From NCBI RefSeq assembly GCF_003261055.1, contig NZ_CP030073.1, positions 1,178,001 to 1,242,000 of the forward strand: a stretch of DNA of 64,000 nucleotides, in the 5' to 3' direction. Source of the DNA: Streptomyces cadmiisoli (GTDB lineage: Bacteria; Actinomycetota; Actinomycetes; Streptomycetales; Streptomycetaceae). The notes beneath the pieces were generated by a model. It saw nothing but the letters and a program-made list of their open reading frames with translations, was not told where the DNA came from and did no database searches. Positions 49,753 to 58,445 of this stretch are shown here, one piece after another. How positions within the stretch are numbered: position 1 is the stretch's first letter; the number at the start of each line of letters is the position of its first letter. A program made the position numbers and the translations under genes.

Positions 49753-50492
49753 GTCGAGTCCTCCGTCCGTGGCGAGGGTGACACTCGCCTCGATGGCGGC
49801 ACGGGCCGCCCCGGTCCACGCCCGCTGAATGCCCGCGCCGGGATCCTCCCATGCCGGCACCGGCCCGGGTCGCCCGTACGGGACAGCGAGATCATCACTT
49901 CATCGTCATAGCGGCTGCCGGGCGCACATGGGTGCCCGTCGGCCGGGTTGCCACTCGTGTGAGTGCAATGGTCGTACCGGAGGAACTGGCGGCAGCACGC
50001 GGGCCGGGCTCGATGTCGGTGCCGGCGGATCGAGGGGCCGGACGCTCGTAAGGGCGCCGGGCGCCGGGCGCGGACGCCGCGGCCCGGGCCGGAGCGGGGC
50101 GGTCGGCCCCTGTGGTCCCGTTCGCGGGGTCGGAGGCCCCTACGGTGACGGCGGACCATGTGCTCGGCCGGGTCTCCGGCGCGTACTGCCGGCCGAGTCG
50201 CACGCCCGGCAGCTGCACGCGCCGGCCGACGACCACTCCACGGAGTCCGGCGCGGAGCCGGGCAGGCGGTGCTCCAGCCGCCGGAAACCCCGTGATCGGC
50301 GGTGCCCGACGCACCAGCGACCTCTCCGCGGGCCCGCGGTCACCACGGATCCCGCCGGCCGCCGGGCGAGCCGAGTCCCCGGCCGCAACCGGCCGCCCGG
50401 TGTCCGGTATGCCCGGTTGGCTCCTACGCTGGTGGAGAGAGCCCCCACGCGTCCGGCCGGTCCCCCACGGTGACCGCCGAGAGGAGAGAACC
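49753..50492. other. 740-base divergent region without a supported gene
   Basis: The gap between the amidase gene (minus) and the nitrilase gene (plus). Frames crossing it are Arg/Gly/Pro-rich without motifs. It includes GGGCGCCGGGCGCCGGGCGC-type short repeats near 50055. I see no tRNA, integrase remnant or hairpin of note. Confidence 0.45.
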
Positions 50493-51290
50493 ATGCGCGC
50501 CTCACTCCTTCAGCTGTCCGTCGACTCCTCCGAGACCGCCGAGGACCGCCGCCTGCGGGCGGCCGCCAAGGTGCGGGACCGGGCAGGTGACGACCTGGTC
50601 GTCCTGCCGGAACTCTGGACGGCCGGAGCGTGGGCCTACGACGACTGGGAGCGCGAGGCCGAGCCACTGGACGGCCCCACCGCGGCGGCGATGTCCGACG
50701 CGGCGCGCGCGGCCGGCGTGTGGCTGCACGCCGGGTCGATCGTCGAACGGGACGCGGGCGGGACGCTGTACAACACCGCCCTCCTCTTCGACCGGGACGG
50801 AAGCCTGCGCGGCCACTACCGGAAGATCCACCGGTACGGATTCGACACGGGTGAGGCCGTCGCGATGGGCGGCGGCAACGACGTGGTCACCGTCGCCACG
50901 GAGTTCGGCGGGCTGGGCCTCGCCATCTGCTACGACATCCGCTTCCCGGAACTCTTCCGGGGCCTGCTGGACGTCGGCGCCGAACTCATCGTGCTGCCGG
51001 CCGCGTGGCCCGCGAAGCGGCTCGCGCATCTGCAACTGCTGGTCCGCGCGCGTGCCGTGGAGGAGCAGGTGTTCCTGCTGGCCTGCGACGCCACCGGAAC
51101 CCACGGCGGGATGCAACAGGCCGGGCACAGCATGATCGTCGACCCCTGGGGAACCGTGGTGGCGGACGCGGGCGACGGCGAGCGGACGGTGACGGCGGAC
51201 GTCGACATGGCGGAGGTCACCCGGATCCGCACCGAACTGCCCGTCCTGCGCGACCGCGTCCTCGGTATCCCGGCCCCCGTCCCGCACTGA
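50493..51290 (+). CDS. nitrilase-family carbon-nitrogen hydrolase
   Basis: A 265-residue nitrilase-superfamily enzyme with the full catalytic set: Glu40 (VVLPELWTAGA), Lys111 (HYRKIHRYGF) and Cys146 (LAICYDIRFPE). The ATG follows GAGGAG. The sequence CYDIRFPELFR places it in the omega-amidase/Nit2-like branch, which hydrolyses alpha-ketoglutaramate or other omega-amides, rather than true nitrilases. The C-terminus TELPVLRDRVLG is typical. It is cytoplasmic and stands alone; gaps of hundreds of bases lie on both sides. Confidence 0.9.
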   Translation: MRASLLQLSVDSSETAEDRRLRAAAKVRDRAGDDLVVLPELWTAGAWAYDDWEREAEPLDGPTAAAMSDAARAAGVWLHAGSIVERDAGGTLYNTALLFDRDGSLRGHYRKIHRYGFDTGEAVAMGGGNDVVTVATEFGGLGLAICYDIRFPELFRGLLDVGAELIVLPAAWPAKRLAHLQLLVRARAVEEQVFLLACDATGTHGGMQQAGHSMIVDPWGTVVADAGDGERTVTADVDMAEVTRIRTELPVLRDRVLGIPAPVPH

Positions 51291-51740
51291 CCTGCGCCGG
51301 CGTCCACCCCCCGGCCCCCGGTGTGATCACGCGCGGCTGGTGCGCGGCGCGTTCGCGACGGCCGCCGGAAAGGCCTGCCGACCTGCGCCGACACACGGTG
51401 GTACAGCGTGCCCCCGCGCCAGAATTCACGCCGATGCCTCTACGCGTTCGGGTTCCTGCGTTCCGTACACGAGCTGGTCTTGGAGGAGGGGCAGGCATGT
51501 GTGCTTCATGGCAGCCGTACCGGGTCGAACGAGGGGATCCGGGCCGCGTACCGGTCGAGTGAGGCACCGCGTACCCCGCGTCGTGCCGCGCGCCGCCCGG
51601 GGGACCCCGGCTCGCGGCCGAGGCCGGGCCGATGTGGGCGACCTCGGCGGCGTGGCGCCCAAGTGGTCGTCGCTTACCGAGCCGTGACGTGTCGGGCGTG
51701 GCCGCGCGGTCCGGTGCGGTCCTCGCCCTAGCGTGACCGT
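51291..51740. other. 450-base intergenic region
   Basis: It lies between the nitrilase and epimerase genes. A 21-codon frame at 51497-51562 has a good GGAGGAGG ribosome site but no other support. Nothing else stands out. Confidence 0.4.
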
Positions 51741-52745
51741 ATGCGTGTACTGGTCACCGGCGGTGCCGGGTTCATCGGGTCCCATGTGGTCGAAGCGCTG
51801 CGGGCGCGCGGACACGAACCGCTCGTGTACGACGTCCGGGAGGACCCCCGCGCCGATGTACGCGATCCGGGGGCGGTCGCCGCGGCACTGACCGGTGTGG
51901 ACGCGGTGTGCCACCAGGCCGCGATGGTCGGGCTCGGCGACGGAGTGGCCGACGCGGCGGAGTACGTCTCGCGCAACGACCTCGGCACGGCGGTCCTGTT
52001 GGCCGCGATGGCACAGGCGGGTGTGGGGCGGCTGGTCCTCGCCGGGTCGATGGTCGTCTACGGGGAGGGGCGCTACGCCTGCCCGCGGCACGGAGCGGTG
52101 CGGCCCGGACCACGTGCCGCCGCCGACCTGGACGCGGGCCGGTTCGAGCCCGGGTGCCCGCGGTGCGGGCAGGACCTTTGTCCCGGACTGGTCGGCGAGG
52201 ACGCCCCGGCCGACCCCCGGAACGTGTACGCGACGACCAAGCTCGCGCAGGAGCACCTGGCCGCGGCCTGGGCCCGCTGCACGGACGGGTCGGCGGTGTC
52301 GCTGCGCTACCACAACGTCTACGGGCCCCGGATGCCCCGGGACACTCCGTACGCCGGTGTCGCCTCCTTCTTCCGTTCGGCGCTCGCCCGGGGCGAGGCC
52401 CCGCGCGTCTTCGAGGACGGGCGGCAGCGGCGGGACTTCGTTCATGTGCGGGACGTGGCCGCCGCCAACGCGGTGGCCCTGGAGACCGACGCGCCCGCCG
52501 GGAGGCTCACGGCGTACAACACGGGCAGCGGCGAGCCGCACACCGTCGGGGAGATGGCGCGGGCCCTGGCCGCGGCGCACGGCGGACCCGAGCCCGTCGT
52601 CACCGGTGAGTACCGGCTCGGCGACGTACGGCACATCACCGCGGACTCGTCACGGCTGCGGCGGGAACTGGGGTGGACGCCGCAGGTCGGCTTCGAGGAG
52701 GGCATGCGGGAGTTCGCTCGCGCCGGGCTGCGCGCGGAGCCCTAG
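51741..52745 (+). CDS. NAD-dependent sugar epimerase/dehydratase with cysteine-rich insertion
   Basis: A 334-residue extended SDR. The cofactor motif is VLVTGGAGFIGSHVVEAL, the active site YATTKLAQE (YxxxK), and the substrate region LRYHNVYGPRMPRDTPYAGVASFF. Between the Ser region (AGSMVVYGEG) and YxxxK is an insertion of about 45 residues with Cys in YACPRHG and CPRCGQDLCPG, a likely zinc site. Such insertions occur in some nucleotide-sugar 4-epimerases (dTDP-rhamnose type), so a cell-surface or glycan sugar is a fair guess. Its TAG overlaps the TAG of the convergent sensor kinase gene within CTAG. Confidence 0.87.
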   Translation: MRVLVTGGAGFIGSHVVEALRARGHEPLVYDVREDPRADVRDPGAVAAALTGVDAVCHQAAMVGLGDGVADAAEYVSRNDLGTAVLLAAMAQAGVGRLVLAGSMVVYGEGRYACPRHGAVRPGPRAAADLDAGRFEPGCPRCGQDLCPGLVGEDAPADPRNVYATTKLAQEHLAAAWARCTDGSAVSLRYHNVYGPRMPRDTPYAGVASFFRSALARGEAPRVFEDGRQRRDFVHVRDVAAANAVALETDAPAGRLTAYNTGSGEPHTVGEMARALAAAHGGPEPVVTGEYRLGDVRHITADSSRLRRELGWTPQVGFEEGMREFARAGLRAEP

Positions 52746-53851
52746 GGCAGCACGGGCAAGGTCACCTCGAAGCGGCAGCCGCCCGGGATGTTGCGCACGG
52801 CGGCCCGGCCCCGGTGTGCCTCGACGATGCCGCGGACGATGGCCAGGCCCAGTCCCGCGCCCGCGGGCGGTGTGCGGGCGTGGCTGCCGCGCCAGCCGGT
52901 GTCGAAGACCCGGGGCAGGTCCTCCTCGGCGATGCCGCCGCAGCCGTCCGTCACCGACAGGACCACGCCCTCGGCGGAGCGTTCCGCGGCCACCGCGACC
53001 GTGCCGTCGGCGGGGGTCCGGCGGATCGCGTTGACCAGCAGGTTGCCCAGCACACGGCTCATCTCCCGGCCGTCCACCTCGACCGGTACCGGCTCGACGT
53101 GGTCGCCGACGAGCCGCACCCCCAGTTCGCGGGCGAGCGGGTCGGCGCCGGCGAGGGCGTCGCCGACCAGGTCGTACAGGGACATCCGGGTGAGGGTCAG
53201 CGGGAGCGTCCCGGCGTGGATGCGGGAGAGTTCGAAGAGGTCGCCCACCATGCCGTCGAGGCGTTCCACCTCGGTGCGGATCTGCCGGAGGTAGCGGCCG
53301 GGGTCGCTCGCCACCCCGTCCTCCAGCGCTTCGGACATGGCGCGCAGACCGGCCAGCGGGGTGCGCAGATCGTGCGAGATCCAGGCGACGAGTTCATGCC
53401 GCGATGCCTCCAACGCACGCTCGCGCTCGCGGGATTCGGCCAGCCGGGCGCTGGTCGCCGCCAGCTCACGGCCGAGGGCGTCCAGTTCGGCCGTGGCGGG
53501 CCCGGCCGGAGCGGTGAAGGCTCCGCCGTCGCCGAACGAGCGTGCGGCGGCGGCCAGTTCGTGACTGCGGGCGACGACCCGGCGGCCCAGCAGCAACGCG
53601 GTGGCCAGGGAGACCACCGCCGCCATGGCGACCACGGTCGTGACGACGGTCAGATCGTGGGCGGACAGGAACATCGCCCACGCGACGGCCAAGGTGCCCG
53701 CCAGCATCGCGAACACCCCCACGGCCGCCACCACCGCGAGCGAGGCGGTGAGCGAGCGTCGGCGGATCAGTCGCAGCACACCGGCCCCGGCCAGACCGGA
53801 GGCGGCGGCACCGGCGAACGCGTAGAGGACGATGAGGAGCGTGTCCCGCAC
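52742..53851 (-). CDS. sensor histidine kinase
   Basis: A 369-residue membrane histidine kinase. GTG 53851 lies two bases after the response-regulator stop. Two N-terminal hydrophobic blocks (about residues 4-28 and 35-90) give probable membrane spans with almost no extracellular loop, so it likely senses within the membrane. A HAMP-like linker is followed by the H box WISHDLRTPLAG (His160), N box NLLVNAIRRTP, and G boxes VTDGCGGIAEED and GAGLGLAIVRG. It forms a two-component system with the upstream regulator. The signal is unknown. Confidence 0.9.
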   Translation of the reverse strand: MRDTLLIVLYAFAGAAASGLAGAGVLRLIRRRSLTASLAVVAAVGVFAMLAGTLAVAWAMFLSAHDLTVVTTVVAMAAVVSLATALLLGRRVVARSHELAAAARSFGDGGAFTAPAGPATAELDALGRELAATSARLAESRERERALEASRHELVAWISHDLRTPLAGLRAMSEALEDGVASDPGRYLRQIRTEVERLDGMVGDLFELSRIHAGTLPLTLTRMSLYDLVGDALAGADPLARELGVRLVGDHVEPVPVEVDGREMSRVLGNLLVNAIRRTPADGTVAVAAERSAEGVVLSVTDGCGGIAEEDLPRVFDTGWRGSHARTPPAGAGLGLAIVRGIVEAHRGRAAVRNIPGGCRFEVTLPVLP

Positions 53852-53853
53852 GG

Positions 53854-54585
53854 TCAGTCCGCCTCCCCACCCGGCTCGAACCGGTAGCCGACGCCCCACA
53901 CCGTCCGGATCAGCCGGGGGTCGGCCGGGTCGTCCTCGATCTTGCCCCGCAGCCGGCGGACATGGACGGTGACCGTGGACAGGTCGCCGAAGTCCCAGCC
54001 CCACACCTCGCGCATCAGGTCCTCCCGGCTGTGGGCCACCCCCGGACGGCGCATCAGGAAGGCGAGCAGGTCGAACTCGCGCAGGGTGAGCGCGAGTTCG
54101 GTGCCGTTCCGGGTGGCTCGCCGGGCCGCGGGGTCGACGGCGAGTCCGGCCGCGCTCAGTGGGCGCGCACTCGTGTCGGGCCGGGTGCGGCGCAGCACCG
54201 ACTCGACGCGCAGCACCAGTTCGCGGGGGCTGAACGGCTTGGTGACGTAGTCGTCCGCGCCGACTTCCAGGCCGAGGACGCGGTCGTCCTCGTCGCCGCG
54301 GGCGGTCAGCATGATGACCGGCACCGGCCCGTGGCCGCGCAGCCGCCGGCACACCTCGAGGCCGTCCATGCCGGGCAGCATCAAGTCCAGGACCACCAGG
54401 TCCGGCCGGTGGGCCGCGGCGCGGATGAGCGCCGTCGGACCGTCGTCGGCCCGGTCGACTCGGTATCCGGCGCGGTCCAGGTATCCGGCGACCACCTCGG
54501 CCACGGTGGGATCGTCGTCGACGACCAGGACGCGGGCGGCTCGGTCCGCGTCCCGCGCCCGCGGGGGCTCGTACGGCTGCTGCAT
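53854..54585 (-). CDS. OmpR-family response regulator
   Basis: A 243-residue response regulator. The receiver domain holds the acidic pocket VVDDDP, phospho-acceptor Asp67 in VVLDLMLPGMDG, Thr in MLTARG and Lys in YVTKPFSP. The C-terminal winged helix (about 145-235) includes LTLREFDLLAFLMRRPG and STVTVHVRRLRGKIE. The start codon at 54585 follows GAGGAC closely. It is translationally coupled to the histidine kinase and divergent from the glycosyltransferase operon (121-base gap), which may be a target. Confidence 0.92.
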   Translation of the reverse strand: MQQPYEPPRARDADRAARVLVVDDDPTVAEVVAGYLDRAGYRVDRADDGPTALIRAAAHRPDLVVLDLMLPGMDGLEVCRRLRGHGPVPVIMLTARGDEDDRVLGLEVGADDYVTKPFSPRELVLRVESVLRRTRPDTSARPLSAAGLAVDPAARRATRNGTELALTLREFDLLAFLMRRPGVAHSREDLMREVWGWDFGDLSTVTVHVRRLRGKIEDDPADPRLIRTVWGVGYRFEPGGEAD

Positions 54586-54706
54586 GTCCTCAGACTGGCA
54601 CCGGCCCGCCGCTGGTGGGGTCCCTCGGCGCGTCGGGTCCGCACGTCCGCGATTCGTAAGGACCGTAAGCCCGAAATGACCGATTCGCACTCGTAGGGTG
54701 AGGGGC

Positions 54707-55417
54707 GTGACCACCTCACCCCCACCCCGTGACGTCGACGTCGTCCTCCCCTGCCTCGACGAGGCGGAGGCCCTTCCCTGGGTCCTCGAACGCATTCCGC
54801 CGGGCTGGCGCGCGCTGGTCGTGGACAACGGGTCGACCGACGACTCGGCGCGGATCGCCCGCGCGTTCGGGGCGACCGTCGTCCACGAGCCGCGCCGGGG
54901 CTTCGGTGCCGCCTGCCACGCCGGACTGACCGCCGCCACCGCCGACGTGGTGTGCTTCTGCGACTGCGACGCCTCCCTGGACCCGTCGCTCCTCGTCCCC
55001 TTCGTGCGTGAGGTGCGCGACGGACACGCGGACCTGGTCCTCGGCCGGCGCCGCCCGCGGGGCAGGGGCGCCTGGCCGGCCCACGCCCGGGCGGGCAACC
55101 TCGTGCTGGCCCGTATGCTGCGCCGCCGCACCGGGCTGCGCCTGCACGATCTCGGCCCTCTGCGCGCGGCCCGGCGCGAGCCGCTGCTGGCCCTCGGCCT
55201 CACCGACCGGCGCAGCGGCTACCCGTTGCAGATGGTCGTACGAGCGGCCGACGCCGGCTGGCGTGTCACCGAGCACGACGTGCCGTATCTGCCGCGCACC
55301 GGCGCCTCGAAGGTGACGGGCACCTGGCGCGGCACCTGGCACGCGGTACGCGACATGCGCCGGGTGCTGGACGAGCCGCCGGCCGGGATCCCGGCCGGCG
55401 GGAGGGGCGTTCGGTGA
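54707..55417 (+). CDS. family 2 glycosyltransferase
   Basis: A 236-residue GT-A glycosyltransferase. GTG 54707 is chosen with AGGGTG upstream; GTG 54698 is possible. The nucleotide-sugar fold starts DVDVVLPCLDEAEALPWVL, with WRALVVDNGSTDDSA and the metal-binding stretch CFCDCDASLDP. No membrane anchor is evident. It is the first gene of a tight three-gene operon with a DUF2064 protein (4-base overlap) and a methyltransferase (4-base overlap). The acceptor may be a lipid or small molecule of the cell envelope. Confidence 0.88.
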   Translation: MTTSPPPRDVDVVLPCLDEAEALPWVLERIPPGWRALVVDNGSTDDSARIARAFGATVVHEPRRGFGAACHAGLTAATADVVCFCDCDASLDPSLLVPFVREVRDGHADLVLGRRRPRGRGAWPAHARAGNLVLARMLRRRTGLRLHDLGPLRAARREPLLALGLTDRRSGYPLQMVVRAADAGWRVTEHDVPYLPRTGASKVTGTWRGTWHAVRDMRRVLDEPPAGIPAGGRGVR

Positions 55418-56031
55418 CCACGCTCCTCGTCATCGCGAAGGAACCGCTGCCGGGCCGGGTCAAGACGCGGCTCACGCCGCCGTTCACGCCCCGGCAGGCC
55501 GCGGAACTCGCCGAGGCGTCCCTCGCGGACACCCTGCACACGGTGGCGGCCACCCCGGCCGCCCGGCGCGTTCTCGTCCTCGACGGCGCCCCCGGCCCGT
55601 GGCTGCCGCCGGGGTTCGACGTCGTGGCCCAGTGCGCGGGAGGCCTGGACGAACGGTTGGCGGACGCCTTCGCCCGGTGCGCCGGCCCCGCCCTCCTCAT
55701 CGGCATGGACACCCCGCAGGTGACGCCCGAACTGCTCACGGTGGACTTCGCGGACTGCGACGCGTACTTCGGCCCGGCGCGGGACGGCGGCTTCTGGGCG
55801 CTGGGGCTCGCCGAGCCCGACCCCCGGCTGCTGCGCGGGGTGCCGATGTCGACGCCGACGACCGGGCGGGTGCAGCGGGAGCGGCTGGTCGCCGCCGGAC
55901 TGCGGGTGCGCGATCTGCCGCGGCTGCGGGACGTCGACACCGCCGACGACGCCCGTGCGGTCGCCGCACTGGCTCCGCGGGGCAGGTTCGCCGCGCGGCT
56001 GGCCCGGTGCGCGACGGCCGGGCCGCGATGA
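55414..56031 (+). CDS. DUF2064/TIGR04282-type glycosyltransferase
   Basis: A 205-residue protein of the DUF2064 family, which has a nucleotidyl/glycosyl-transferase-like fold. The signature start is LLVIAKEPLPGRVKTRLTPPF, with LLIGMDTPQVTPELL and GPARDGGFWALGL. Members are known from arsenosugar gene sets, but no radical-SAM ArsS or ArsM-type gene is present, so that pathway is not supported here. The GTG start overlaps the previous stop (GTGA). Confidence 0.88.
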   Translation: MTTLLVIAKEPLPGRVKTRLTPPFTPRQAAELAEASLADTLHTVAATPAARRVLVLDGAPGPWLPPGFDVVAQCAGGLDERLADAFARCAGPALLIGMDTPQVTPELLTVDFADCDAYFGPARDGGFWALGLAEPDPRLLRGVPMSTPTTGRVQRERLVAAGLRVRDLPRLRDVDTADDARAVAALAPRGRFAARLARCATAGPR

Positions 56032-56777
56032 GCGCGGCGACCGCCGGCGCGCTCGCCTGGGCGGGTCCGTACGCCGCGGCCCTGCGTGCGGGACGCGGCC
56101 CGCTGTTCCTGCGTCGCTCCGACGGCCTGCTGCTGCCCCTGGACGTGGAACGCTGGTGCGCGCCTGCCGACCCGGTCGACCTGGACGTCCTGGACCGGTG
56201 CGAGGGAGCCGTGCTGGACGTGGGGTGCGGGCCCGGACGGCTGGTGGCGGAACTCGCCGCCCGGGGCCGGACCGTCCTCGGCATCGACGTCAGCGACGCC
56301 GCCGTGGCCGGCACCGTACGGCTCGGGGGCCGGGCGCTGCGGCGTTCGGTGTTCGAGCCGCTGCCGGGCGAGGGCCGCTGGGGCACCGTCCTGCTGCTGG
56401 ACGGCAACGTCGGCATCGGCGGCGACCCGGCCGCCCTGCTGCACCGGGTGGGCGCGCTGCTGCGCCCCGGTGGCCTGCTGATCGCCGAGACCGCCGCGGT
56501 GGACGTCGACGAACGCGCCCTGGTCCAGGTCGTCGACATGGCCGGCGCCCCGGACGGGGACCTCCTCTTCCGGTGGGCGCGGCTCGGAACGCCGGCCCTG
56601 CTCCGGTACGCGCGCGGCTGGACGCGGGCCGGTCAGTGGACGGCGGGCGGGCGCCGCTTCGCGGCCCTGCGCAGCCGCAGCGCCAGCAGCAGGGCCGAAC
56701 CGCCGAAGAGAGCGGCGGTGATCAGCAGCCAGCGGGTGAGGAAGCCGTCCGGCGACAGTCCGGTGACCAACCGGTAG
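56028..56777 (+). CDS. class I SAM-dependent methyltransferase
   Basis: A 249-residue methyltransferase. The SAM site is VLDVGCGPGRLVAELAARG, with VLGIDVSD at the next acidic residue and LLRPGGLLIAET later. The ATG overlaps the previous stop (ATGA). The last about 48 residues (from RRFAALRSRS) are basic, low-complexity and antisense to the end of the convergent membrane-protein gene, an overlap of 145 bases. Homologues would be expected to stop near ALRS, so the natural stop may have been lost. The substrate is unknown. Confidence 0.85.
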   Translation: MSAATAGALAWAGPYAAALRAGRGPLFLRRSDGLLLPLDVERWCAPADPVDLDVLDRCEGAVLDVGCGPGRLVAELAARGRTVLGIDVSDAAVAGTVRLGGRALRRSVFEPLPGEGRWGTVLLLDGNVGIGGDPAALLHRVGALLRPGGLLIAETAAVDVDERALVQVVDMAGAPDGDLLFRWARLGTPALLRYARGWTRAGQWTAGGRRFAALRSRSASSRAEPPKRAAVISSQRVRKPSGDSPVTNR

Positions 56778-57091
56778 CGCTCGTCGACCGTGCCGCCGAT
56801 CAGCGGGAACCACACGAGGAGGAGCAGCCCGGACAGCGCCGCCGGAACACGCACGTGGACCGCCAGATCGCGGTGCCCCGCCGCGCCGCATCCCCGCAGC
56901 AGCGCCCGGTCGGCGACCGAGTAGAGCGGCAGCAGCACGAGGTCGTGCAGCAGAGCCGCGCCCACGAACCACAGCGCCACGCCGAACCAGTCGTCCGCGA
57001 GCAGCCGTACCCCGGCGTACGCGGCGAGCGCGAACGAGCAGACGAGAAGCAGCAGTTGGAAGGGGCTGCCGAGCGGGAACCGCGGTCGCAT
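56633..57091 (-). CDS. small integral membrane protein
   Basis: A 152-residue protein with four probable membrane spans (LLLLVCSFALAAYAGVRLL; GVALWFVGAALLHDLVLLPLY; ALSGLLLLVWFPLIGG; WLLITAALFGGSALLLAL). It starts inside the stop of the molybdopterin oxidoreductase gene (TGATG overlap) and is therefore translated with it. The C-terminus is basic (RRAAKRRPPAVH). It could be a partner or chaperone of that oxidoreductase; I do not recognise a family. Confidence 0.78.
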   Translation of the reverse strand: MRPRFPLGSPFQLLLLVCSFALAAYAGVRLLADDWFGVALWFVGAALLHDLVLLPLYSVADRALLRGCGAAGHRDLAVHVRVPAALSGLLLLVWFPLIGGTVDERYRLVTGLSPDGFLTRWLLITAALFGGSALLLALRLRRAAKRRPPAVH

Positions 57092-58332
57092 CACAGGTCT
57101 CCGAACGTCATCCGGGCCACCCATTTGGTGTTCAGCACTCCGGGCGCCGCGGGCACGATGACCCGCGCCGGGTGGCCGTGGTCGGGGGACAGGTCCTCGC
57201 CGTTGACGTACAGGGCGAGCAGAGAGCGCGGATCGGCCACCTGGTTGGCGCGCAGCGCCGCGTGCCGGAAGGCTCCGCGCCGCTGGAGCGACTCGACGAA
57301 CACGTCCGGCGGGTCGTCCTCGTACCCGACGAGCCGCGCGAGGTCGCGCAGCCGCACGCCGCGCCACCACTGGTCCGATGTCGACCAGCCCTCCACGCAG
57401 GCGATGGGCAGCGACGAGCTGTGCAGGGGGAGCCGGGCGAGCTGCGCACGGCTGAGACGGACGGCGCCGGAACGGCCGGTGACGATCAGTCGCCAGGTGT
57501 CCTCGGCCGTCTCGGCCGGGTCGATGCCGGCGTACGCGGCCGTCTTGTTGATCTGGAAGCCGTTCGGCCCGCTGCCGGGTTCGGCTCCGCCGTGCGGCGC
57601 GAGGATCGCGGTGCGCCGCAGTGCGCCGTCGAAGTTCTGGCCGACGGTCGTGCCGAAGAGCAGCAGCGAGCCGCCGCCGACGAAGCCGAGCGCGCCGCGC
57701 CGGGAGAAGGTCGCCGGGTCGGGGCTCGGCGGCACGAGGTCGTCCTCCGGCGCGGCCCCGCGCCGCATATGTCGCACGTTCCGTACGGCGGCGGGAGCCT
57801 TCAGCGCGACGTGCACGGCGAACCCGGCGAAGAACACCCACGCGCCGTAGAAGTGCAGGCGGTAGAAGGAGCCGGGGAAGACGTAGTCGAGCTGGATGTT
57901 GAGCACTCCGGTGACGAACTCGAACAGCGCGCCCCCGACCAGGAGCAGCAGCGAGATCCGCTCCAGGGCGTGCGCGAGCGAACGGGCCGGCGGCAGCGCG
58001 AACAGCTTCGGGACCACGGACCACAGCTTGGCCAGCAGCACCGGGATCAAGGTGATGCCGAGGGTGACGTGGATGCCCTGGTTCAGCCGGTACAGCCAGG
58101 CCGGGTCCGTCGGCCAGGGGAAGAGGTAGAAGCCGAGGATCCCCTTGTCGGGGGTCTGGTCGTTCACCGGGGACAGGTCCGGGTTGTAGGCGGCGTAGGA
58201 CACCAGACCCGTCACGAACAGCACGGTCGTCCCGACGAGCAGGACGAGTCCGAGCACGGAGGTGAACCACGGTCCGCGCAGCGGGCTGCGCCAGAAGCCT
58301 GGTGAGGTGGGAAGCCGGGGGTCGTCGCGCAT
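57091..58332 (-). CDS. cytochrome-b-type membrane domain fused to molybdopterin oxidoreductase
   Basis: A 413-residue fusion. Residues about 1-200 are a four-helix cytochrome b561-like module with His in LNQGIHVTLG and LHFYGAWVFFAGFAVHVAL as possible haem ligands. A further hydrophobic stretch after SRRGALGFVGGGSLLLFG resembles a twin-arginine-type segment. From about 245 it is a sulfite-oxidase-type molybdopterin domain with the molybdenum-ligand Cys in PIACVEGWSTSDQWWRGV. It probably moves electrons between a periplasmic-side substrate and the quinone pool. The start at 58332 is chosen over 58380. Confidence 0.85.
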   Translation of the reverse strand: MRDDPRLPTSPGFWRSPLRGPWFTSVLGLVLLVGTTVLFVTGLVSYAAYNPDLSPVNDQTPDKGILGFYLFPWPTDPAWLYRLNQGIHVTLGITLIPVLLAKLWSVVPKLFALPPARSLAHALERISLLLLVGGALFEFVTGVLNIQLDYVFPGSFYRLHFYGAWVFFAGFAVHVALKAPAAVRNVRHMRRGAAPEDDLVPPSPDPATFSRRGALGFVGGGSLLLFGTTVGQNFDGALRRTAILAPHGGAEPGSGPNGFQINKTAAYAGIDPAETAEDTWRLIVTGRSGAVRLSRAQLARLPLHSSSLPIACVEGWSTSDQWWRGVRLRDLARLVGYEDDPPDVFVESLQRRGAFRHAALRANQVADPRSLLALYVNGEDLSPDHGHPARVIVPAAPGVLNTKWVARMTFGDL

Positions 58333-58445
58333 GACCCGACCGTAGGCCGCCGGTACCCCGCGAACGTGTGCGTGACGCATGACGAAACGCTGACGTCCGG
58401 CCCTGACGGCGGCTCATGACCGCCCTTGCGGCCTAACTTGCCGGT

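Noticed and set aside
51497..51562. 21-codon frame with a strong ribosome site
   Set aside because: The sequence gives no recognisable peptide, and purine-rich stretches are common here; not enough to call a gene.
55414..56031. Arsenosugar biosynthesis pathway suggested by the DUF2064 gene
   Set aside because: No radical-SAM ArsS, arsenite methyltransferase or arsenic regulator is present; the neighbours fit an envelope-glycan context better.
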